From the NCBI GenBank assembly GCA_958346135.1, contig CATVQN010000076.1, positions 1 through 6,115 on the forward strand: a stretch of DNA of 6,115 nt, read 5' to 3'. The notes under the pieces are model-generated. The model had not been told where the DNA came from. It searched no databases and was given only the letters and a program-made list of their open reading frames with translations. Made by a program: the position numbers and the translations under genes. This document shows, one piece after another, positions 1 through 4,145 of the stretch. Positions within the stretch are counted from its first letter, which is position 1. Each line of letters begins with the position of its first letter. Source of the stretch: an uncultured Eubacteriales bacterium (GTDB lineage Bacteria; Bacillota; Clostridia; Monoglobales; Monoglobaceae).

Positions 1-14
1 CCGTAAAACCGCAT

Positions 15-36
15 AAACTCTATACTTTTAGAGTTT
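15..36 (+). promoter_or_regulatory. 8-bp inverted repeat enclosing a TATACT box, upstream of the dnaD-type gene
   Basis: AAACTCTA (15-22) and TAGAGTTT (29-36) are a perfect inverted repeat with a 6-base loop. The left arm runs into TATACT (21-26), a five-of-six match to the -10 consensus. If it is used, transcription would start near base 33 and leave a leader of about 44 bases; its -35 box would lie at the window edge or just outside. The same bases could instead be the terminator of an upstream gene, since the right arm ends in TTTT, but no longer T-run follows. Operator, promoter and terminator readings cannot be separated from this sequence alone. Confidence 0.35.
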
Positions 37-76
37 TGCACGTGGCTACAACAAAAACCGAAAGGAGGGGAATCGG

Positions 77-1069
77 ATGGATGCATTTTCCGTTTCCTAT
101 GATTTTGTGGAAAAATATGTCCGGTTCTCCAAGCCGGAATACATACAGGTCTACCTCTATCTCCGCTATCTGGCGGAAAAAGACGGCACAATTCCCTCTG
201 CGGAAAAACTGGCGGGAGATTTGGATCTGCGGCCGGAACAGGTCTCTCATATTCTGGAGTTCTGGGTCAGCCGGGGCGAACTGGCCTCCGGCTTGGAGGG
301 CTATTATTTCCCAGATACCACGCCCAAATCCGAGACAGCTCCGAAACCCTCCCGGCACAAACAACCGCGGGTCACCCGCCCCTCCTATACCATGGCGGAG
401 ATTGATGCGGTAGCCGCCAAAAACAAAGCCATATCGGGACTTTTCTACCAAGCGGAAACCGTTCTGCACAAGGTTCTGACCCAGTCGGATATGGAGATGC
501 TCTACTCCTTTGTGGACTGGCTGGGGCTTCCGGTAGAGGTGATTACCATGCTCTTGTCCTATGCGGCCAAAAAGGGAAAGACCGGCCGACGATATCTGGA
601 AACCGTAGCCATCGACTGGGCAGAGCGGGGGATCAATACCTTTGAGGCTGCGGAGGCTCACGTTATGGAGCTGGAGGCCTATGACAGCGGCGAACAAAAA
701 ATTCGCTCGGTTCTGGGTATTCATGATCGGGCGCTGACCCCTACCGAAAAAAAATATTTTCAAAAATGGCTGGAAAACCCTGATGTTACACTGGAGCTTC
801 TTCCCCTGGCCTATGACCGAACGGTGGCCTATACCGGAAAGCTCTCCTACTCCTACTTAAACTCCATTTTGGAGAGCTGGGCAAAAGCCGGGCTGACCAC
901 TCCGCAGCAGGTTCAGGAATACGACAATAAGCCGGAGCGTCCAAAGCCGTCCGCACCGGCTTCAAAGCCTAAAAAAGGCATTAACAACTATGAAGATACC
1001 AATCCGGTGGATTATGACAAGCTGGAGGAACAGATTTTGGATATGATGCTGGACAACGATACATTTTGA
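77..1069 (+). CDS. dnaD: DnaD-domain replication initiation/primosome protein
   Basis: This 330-aa protein belongs to the DnaD/DnaB(Bacillus) primosome family, whose members bind and remodel DNA during helicase loading at origins and restarted forks. Residues 1-80 resemble the N-terminal winged-helix domain (DDBH1). A polar, Pro/Lys-rich linker covers about 80-105. Two tandem DnaD-type helical domains (DDBH2) follow at about 115-200 and 205-285. Each carries the family signature Y-x3-I/V-x3-W near its end: Y173...V177...W181 and Y260...I264...W268. A Pro/Lys-rich stretch (285-300) and an acidic tail end the protein. The ATG at 77 sits 8 bases after AAGGAGG (62-68). The stop is 13 bases before the helicase loader, so the two are surely co-transcribed. 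The DDBH1-DDBH2-DDBH2 layout and this neighbour resemble Bacillus dnaB-dnaI more than dnaD, so the symbol is approximate; the family assignment is firm. Confidence 0.88.
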   Translation: MDAFSVSYDFVEKYVRFSKPEYIQVYLYLRYLAEKDGTIPSAEKLAGDLDLRPEQVSHILEFWVSRGELASGLEGYYFPDTTPKSETAPKPSRHKQPRVTRPSYTMAEIDAVAAKNKAISGLFYQAETVLHKVLTQSDMEMLYSFVDWLGLPVEVITMLLSYAAKKGKTGRRYLETVAIDWAERGINTFEAAEAHVMELEAYDSGEQKIRSVLGIHDRALTPTEKKYFQKWLENPDVTLELLPLAYDRTVAYTGKLSYSYLNSILESWAKAGLTTPQQVQEYDNKPERPKPSAPASKPKKGINNYEDTNPVDYDKLEEQILDMMLDNDTF

Positions 1070-1076
1070 AGGAGGG
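1069..1076 (+). promoter_or_regulatory. Ribosome binding site that decides the start of the helicase loader
   Basis: AAGGAGGG overlaps the last base of the preceding stop codon and lies 6 bases before ATG 1083, near ideal spacing. An in-frame TTG at 1077 directly abuts this site with no spacer, so it cannot be the normal start. This fixes the protein at 326 aa and not 328. Confidence 0.8.
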
Positions 1077-1082
1077 TTGACT

Positions 1083-2063
1083 ATGGAATCCGCCTATACC
1101 CTGGCAAACCGGGAGCTGGCAAAGCAAAGAGAGGATAACCGCGCCGAGCATATGCGGCGAGTAGCCGCCGTGCGGGCGGCAGATCCCGATTACAGCCGGA
1201 TTGAAGTCCGGCTGGCGCAAGGCGGCGCCGCTCTGGTACACTGTGTGCTCAACAAAGGCGAGAACTACGAAGCGGCAAAGGAACAGCTGCGCAGCCTTCA
1301 AAAGCAAAAGGCAGCGCTTTTGAAAAAGCTATGTCTGCCGCAGGATTATCTGGACGAAATCTATACCTGTCCCGACTGCCGGGACACCGGTTTTGACACA
1401 AACGGCCGGCGATGTCACTGCTTACAGCAGCTGATTGCAAAGTACATGGGTATTAACGCCAATCTGACCGAATATATGAAGGAACAGACCTTTGACCGGG
1501 TGGACTACAGTCTGTTTGCCGACCAACCGGCCGAAAATGGACGTCAGCCTCTGCTCTGTATTAAGCGTGCCTATGAAAGAGGACTGCGGTTTGCCGAGAC
1601 CTTTGACAGCACCCACTCGAATCTTTTGCTGATGGGCAACTCCGGCACCGGAAAAACCTACCTCTCCAGCTGTATTGCCAACTATGCGTTAGCACGAGGA
1701 AAATCGGTATACTATCAAACCGCCTTTCGGCTCTTTGACACCTTAGAAAAGCTGAAGTTTGACCGCCTCGATCCGGAAGAGACCGAACAGGCCGCCTTTA
1801 TGGCACGGCACCTCTATCAGGTAGAGCTTTTGATTATCGATGATCTTGGCACCGAATTTGTCACTGCCTATTCCTCCTCTGTACTCTTTGACCTGATTAA
1901 CACCCGGCTGCTACAAAAAAAGAGCACTATCCTCTCCACCAATCTAAACTCTGCTGCACTGGAGAAACTCTACAGCCGTCGGTTTACCTCCCGCCTTTGG
2001 GGAAGCTTTGAAAAGCTCCGTTTCATCGGCCGGGACCTGCGTATGCCGAAGGATCCGGACTGA
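1083..2063 (+). CDS. dnaC: DnaC/DnaI-type AAA+ replicative helicase loader
   Basis: This 326-aa ATPase is of the DnaC/DnaI helicase-loader family, which places the hexameric replicative helicase on DNA in the cytoplasm. The N-terminal part (about 1-90) is helical and charged. It is followed by a zinc-binding cluster typical of Gram-positive loaders: C96-x2-C99 and C111-x-C113, with H112 between the last two. The AAA+ domain has Walker A GNSGTGKT (185-192), Walker B LLIIDDLG (249-256), a sensor-1 STN (285-287), and an arginine-finger region RRFTSRL (299-305). The gene ends in two in-frame stops, TGA TAA. It lies 13 bases downstream of the DnaD-type gene, matching the Bacillus dnaB-dnaI pairing. 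IstB-type transposase helpers share this fold, but no transposase is adjacent, and the zinc cluster and partner favour a chromosomal loader. Naming differs between species: in B. subtilis this role is DnaI, while dnaC is the helicase. Confidence 0.9.
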   Translation: MESAYTLANRELAKQREDNRAEHMRRVAAVRAADPDYSRIEVRLAQGGAALVHCVLNKGENYEAAKEQLRSLQKQKAALLKKLCLPQDYLDEIYTCPDCRDTGFDTNGRRCHCLQQLIAKYMGINANLTEYMKEQTFDRVDYSLFADQPAENGRQPLLCIKRAYERGLRFAETFDSTHSNLLLMGNSGTGKTYLSSCIANYALARGKSVYYQTAFRLFDTLEKLKFDRLDPEETEQAAFMARHLYQVELLIIDDLGTEFVTAYSSSVLFDLINTRLLQKKSTILSTNLNSAALEKLYSRRFTSRLWGSFEKLRFIGRDLRMPKDPD

Positions 2064-2067
2064 TAAA

Positions 2068-2107
2068 CCACAGAGGAAAATACCCGAAAACGGCTTTCTT
2101 ATTGTGG
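2068..2107 (+). terminator. Weak terminator-like hairpin after the helicase loader gene
   Basis: An imperfect stem can form just after the tandem stops: CCACA (2068-2072) with TGTGG (2103-2107), AGGAAA (2074-2079) with TTTCTT (2095-2100, one wobble), and CCG with CGG around an AAAA loop. No clean T-run follows; the next is TTTT at 2121-2124. It may partly end the dnaD-dnaC transcript, but the internal loops and missing T-tract make this a weak call. Confidence 0.25.
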
Positions 2108-2146
2108 AAGTAGGATAATCTTTTGCTTGATATTTTGGTTAGTTTT

Positions 2147-2184
2147 CACCTGTTTTCCCGTAAAAAAGGTGTTGTAATTTACGG
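2147..2184. promoter_or_regulatory. Two overlapping inverted repeats at the recJ promoter (possible operator)
   Basis: Two dyads overlap here. The first is CACCT (2147-2151) with AGGTG (2167-2171); its inner TTTT (2153-2156) also pairs with AAAA (2162-2165). It ends exactly one base before the -35 box. The second is a perfect 7-bp pair, CCGTAAA (2158-2164) and TTTACGG (2178-2184), with a 13-base spacer, centred on the -35 box. Such placement fits a repressor or activator site, but AT-rich intergenic DNA produces dyads by chance and no known regulator motif is recognised. Confidence 0.3.
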
Positions 2185-2200
2185 CAAACCATGCTAAAAT
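2172..2200 (+). promoter_or_regulatory. Promoter for recJ (sigma-A type, extended -10)
   Basis: TTGTAA (2172-2177) serves as the -35 box and TAAAAT (2195-2200) as the -10 box, with a 17-base spacer and a TG one base before the -10 (TGCTAAAAT). Transcription would begin near 2207, leaving an untranslated leader of about 87 bases. It lies inside the only sizeable gap upstream of recJ, so recJ probably has its own transcription unit. Confidence 0.62.
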
Positions 2201-2229
2201 AAGAGTATTCTGTATGATTCTGCTTTACA

Positions 2230-2256
2230 GACGAGGCCGCCCCGGGCGCCTTTGTC
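2230..2256 (+). other. GC-rich hairpin in the recJ mRNA leader
   Basis: Within the predicted leader, AGGC (2234-2237) pairs with GCCT (2248-2251) and GCC (2239-2241) with GGC (2245-2247). C2238 bulges, the loop is 3 bases, and GAC/GTC extend the stem at its base. The stretch is markedly richer in GC than its AT-rich surroundings. No T-run follows, so it is not a terminator. It could stabilise the mRNA or influence translation, and no known riboswitch or leader class is recognised. Confidence 0.35.
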
Positions 2257-2293
2257 GCTGATTGTGAAATAAAAAACCAGGGAGATAGTTATT

Positions 2294-4003
2294 ATGTTAA
2301 AGAAAAAATGGCTGCTGCGAGAATTTGATAAAAACCGTGTGGTAGAAATGTCCAAGAACTTTCACATCTCGCCTCTTACAGCCATCATTCTATATAACCG
2401 AGGCATCCGTGAGGATGTGGCCATTACCAGCTTTTTATCCAAGGATTTAGGGGTTATGCATGACCCCTATCTGCTCAAGGATATGGAAAAGGCCGCCGAG
2501 CGTATCCGCAAGGCCCGGGACAACCATGAGAAAATCACCATTTACGGTGATTATGATGTGGACGGTATTACCTCCATTGCCATTTTATATAAGCATCTTC
2601 AGGAGATGGGCATTGATGTGGCTTACTACGTTCCGGATCGGATGCAGGAGGGCTATGGTGTCAACAAGGATGCGCTGGACAAAATTCACCAAGACGGCAC
2701 CTCTTTGATTATTACCGTCGATACCGGCATCACCGCCGTAGAAGAGAGCGAATACGCCAGGGAGCTGGGTCTGGATGTCATCGTTACCGACCACCACGAA
2801 TGCAAGGAACGGATTCCTGATGTCTATGCGGCAGTGGATCCCAAACGGAAGGACTGTCCCTATCCCTTTAAAAGCCTGGCGGGCGTCGGGGTCGTCTTTA
2901 AACTGATTCAGGCGTTGGATGACCGAAAATCCCTGCCGGATTTGATGGATAAATATGCCGACTTAATGTGCTTGGGCACGGTGGCAGACATTTCACCGCT
3001 GGTAGACGAGAACCGAGTCATTGTAACGGAGGGTTTAAAACGTTTTAACACGACCCAAAATGTGGGGCTTCGTGCCTTGATTGACGTTTCCACCAACGGA
3101 AAGTCCATTACCACCTCTACCATCGGCTACACCATTGCTCCCAGAATCAACGCCAGCGGGCGTCTGGGCTGTGCCTCCCGAAGCGTGGAGCTGTTTTTGA
3201 CTGATGACGCCGAAAGAGCCCGGTCTCTGGCAGAATCCTTGTGTGAGGAAAACACGCTCCGTCAGCAAACGGAACAGAAGATGTTCAAAGAGGCTATGGA
3301 ATACTTAGAAAAACATCCCGAAGTGAAAGAGGACGATGTCATTGTGATTCCCCACGAAAACTGGCATCACGGCATTGTGGGTATTGTTTCCTCCAAAATT
3401 ACCGAAAAATTCTATAAGCCGTCTATTCTCTTTGCCATTGACGGTGATGAGGCCAAAGGCTCCGGCCGGAGCGTGAATGGCTTTAACCTGTTCGGCGCCC
3501 TGGAAAACTGCTCCGATCTTTTGGAAAAGTTCGGCGGTCATGAGCTGGCAGCGGGACTGACCATTAAGTCGGAAAACATCGAAGCATTCCGGAAAAAAAT
3601 TAACAGCTGCTCAAAGGGTCAGTTCACCGAAACCATGATGACTCCCACCATTATGCTGGATGCGGCCATTAAGGTTCCGTACATCACCCTGGACACGGTT
3701 AACGACATCAATCAGCTCCAGCCCTTTGGCGTTGACAATCCGACACCGTCCTTTGCAGTCCGCAATATCAAAATCCATAAGATCAGCGTGATGAGTGACG
3801 GCAGACATCTGCGCATGACACTGCTCAAGGAAGGAAAGTATCTTGACGCAGTAGGCTTTGGCATGGGCGAATACTATCATTATCTGGAGGAGGGCGACTA
3901 CATTGACGTGGCCTTTGCCCTGGATATCAACGACTACAAAGGCTTCCAGAATGTTCAGCTTATCTTGAAGGACATTAAAAAAGCCGGCGACAGCGCCTGC
4001 TAA
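2294..4003 (+). CDS. recJ: Single-stranded-DNA-specific 5'-3' exonuclease RecJ
   Basis: RecJ degrades single-stranded DNA from the 5' end in recombination, mismatch repair and stalled-fork processing, using Mn/Mg ions. The DHH domain (about 75-240) has GDYDVDG (85-91), VDTG with D143, TDHHE with D166-H167-H168, and the later acidic motif GTVADISP (228-235). APRINASGR (282-290) follows. The DHHA1 domain shows GSGRS (389-393) and FGGHELAAGL (413-422). A C-terminal OB-like domain begins near LQPFGVDNP (475-483) and ends with the protein. All metal-binding residues I can identify are present, so it should be active. At 569 aa it is close to E. coli RecJ and clearly shorter than the B. subtilis homologue (about 786 aa), which has an extra C-terminal part. 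The ATG at 2294 is 9 bases after AGGGAG (2279-2284). It has its own predicted promoter, and rel follows after 142 bases. Confidence 0.95.
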   Translation: MLKKKWLLREFDKNRVVEMSKNFHISPLTAIILYNRGIREDVAITSFLSKDLGVMHDPYLLKDMEKAAERIRKARDNHEKITIYGDYDVDGITSIAILYKHLQEMGIDVAYYVPDRMQEGYGVNKDALDKIHQDGTSLIITVDTGITAVEESEYARELGLDVIVTDHHECKERIPDVYAAVDPKRKDCPYPFKSLAGVGVVFKLIQALDDRKSLPDLMDKYADLMCLGTVADISPLVDENRVIVTEGLKRFNTTQNVGLRALIDVSTNGKSITTSTIGYTIAPRINASGRLGCASRSVELFLTDDAERARSLAESLCEENTLRQQTEQKMFKEAMEYLEKHPEVKEDDVIVIPHENWHHGIVGIVSSKITEKFYKPSILFAIDGDEAKGSGRSVNGFNLFGALENCSDLLEKFGGHELAAGLTIKSENIEAFRKKINSCSKGQFTETMMTPTIMLDAAIKVPYITLDTVNDINQLQPFGVDNPTPSFAVRNIKIHKISVMSDGRHLRMTLLKEGKYLDAVGFGMGEYYHYLEEGDYIDVAFALDINDYKGFQNVQLILKDIKKAGDSAC

Positions 4004-4013
4004 TCCCGCCGGC
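3983..4013 (+). repeat. 7-bp inverted repeat spanning the recJ stop codon
   Basis: GCCGGCG (3983-3989) and CGCCGGC (4007-4013) are perfect complements with a 17-base spacer that contains the TAA stop. The right arm also belongs to a 10-bp palindrome, CCGCCGGCGG (4006-4015). No T-run follows, so it is not an intrinsic terminator by itself. It might protect the recJ mRNA 3' end, or simply reflect GC-rich codons plus chance. Confidence 0.3.
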
Positions 4014-4061
4014 GGATTCCCGTCACGGAACTCTTGGGCGGATCAAACCTTTTGCAAACGA

Positions 4062-4102
4062 AAAACGTTGGTCTGTCTTAGCAGCACCAGCGTTTTCTGT
4101 CT
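4062..4102 (+). terminator. Strong hairpin with T-rich tail between recJ and rel
   Basis: AAAACGTTGGT (4062-4072) pairs over 11 positions with ACCAGCGTTTT (4086-4096), with one G-T wobble. CTG (4073-4075) pairs with CAG (4082-4084) above it, with one bulged C and a 6-base loop. The stem ends in TTTT and is followed by CTGTCT, a moderately U-rich tail in RNA. On the opposite strand the A-rich left flank would give a T-rich tail as well, so the element could work in both directions. The likely role is to end or attenuate recJ transcription before rel. The tail is less uniform than in textbook terminators, hence the moderate confidence. Confidence 0.5.
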
Positions 4103-4125
4103 ATCATCGGCATTTTGTGTAAAAT
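4097..4125 (+). promoter_or_regulatory. Possible weak promoter for rel
   Basis: TAAAAT (4120-4125) is a fair -10 candidate just before the rel ribosome binding site. At 17 bases' spacing the only -35 candidate is CTGTCT (4097-4102), which matches consensus at three of six positions and touches the preceding hairpin. Transcription would start near 4132, within the AGGGAGG, leaving almost no leader. That is a strong argument against it being the main promoter; rel may depend on readthrough from recJ. Confidence 0.2.
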
Positions 4126-4145
4126 ATAGAAGGGAGGCATTTTAC

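Noticed and set aside
39..44. CACGTG hexamer palindrome before the dnaD-type gene
   Set aside because: A six-base palindrome is expected by chance, and no bacterial regulator is indicated by it here.
36..413. A 125-codon + strand frame overlapping the start of the dnaD-type gene
   Set aside because: It is a shifted reading of the same DNA and gives a Pro/Arg/Trp-rich product with no domain. The AAGGAGG site is well placed for ATG 77 and lies downstream of base 36.
20..763. A 247-codon open frame on the minus strand opposite the dnaD-type gene
   Set aside because: It overlaps a well-supported gene with a strong ribosome binding site, and its translation is low-complexity and unlike any family I recognise.
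1077..1079. TTG as the start codon of the helicase loader
   Set aside because: It directly abuts the ribosome binding site with no spacer, whereas ATG 1083 has a near-ideal 6-base spacing.
1083..2063. The AAA+ protein as an IstB-type transposition helper of an insertion sequence
   Set aside because: There is no IstA-like transposase or terminal repeat nearby, the neighbour is a DnaD-type primosome protein, and the N-terminal CxxC...CxC cluster fits helicase loaders.
2531..2554. Inverted repeat ATCACC...GGTGAT containing TTTACGG, resembling the dyad arm at the recJ promoter
   Set aside because: It lies in codons for the conserved RecJ motif around GDYDVDG, so coding constraint explains it.
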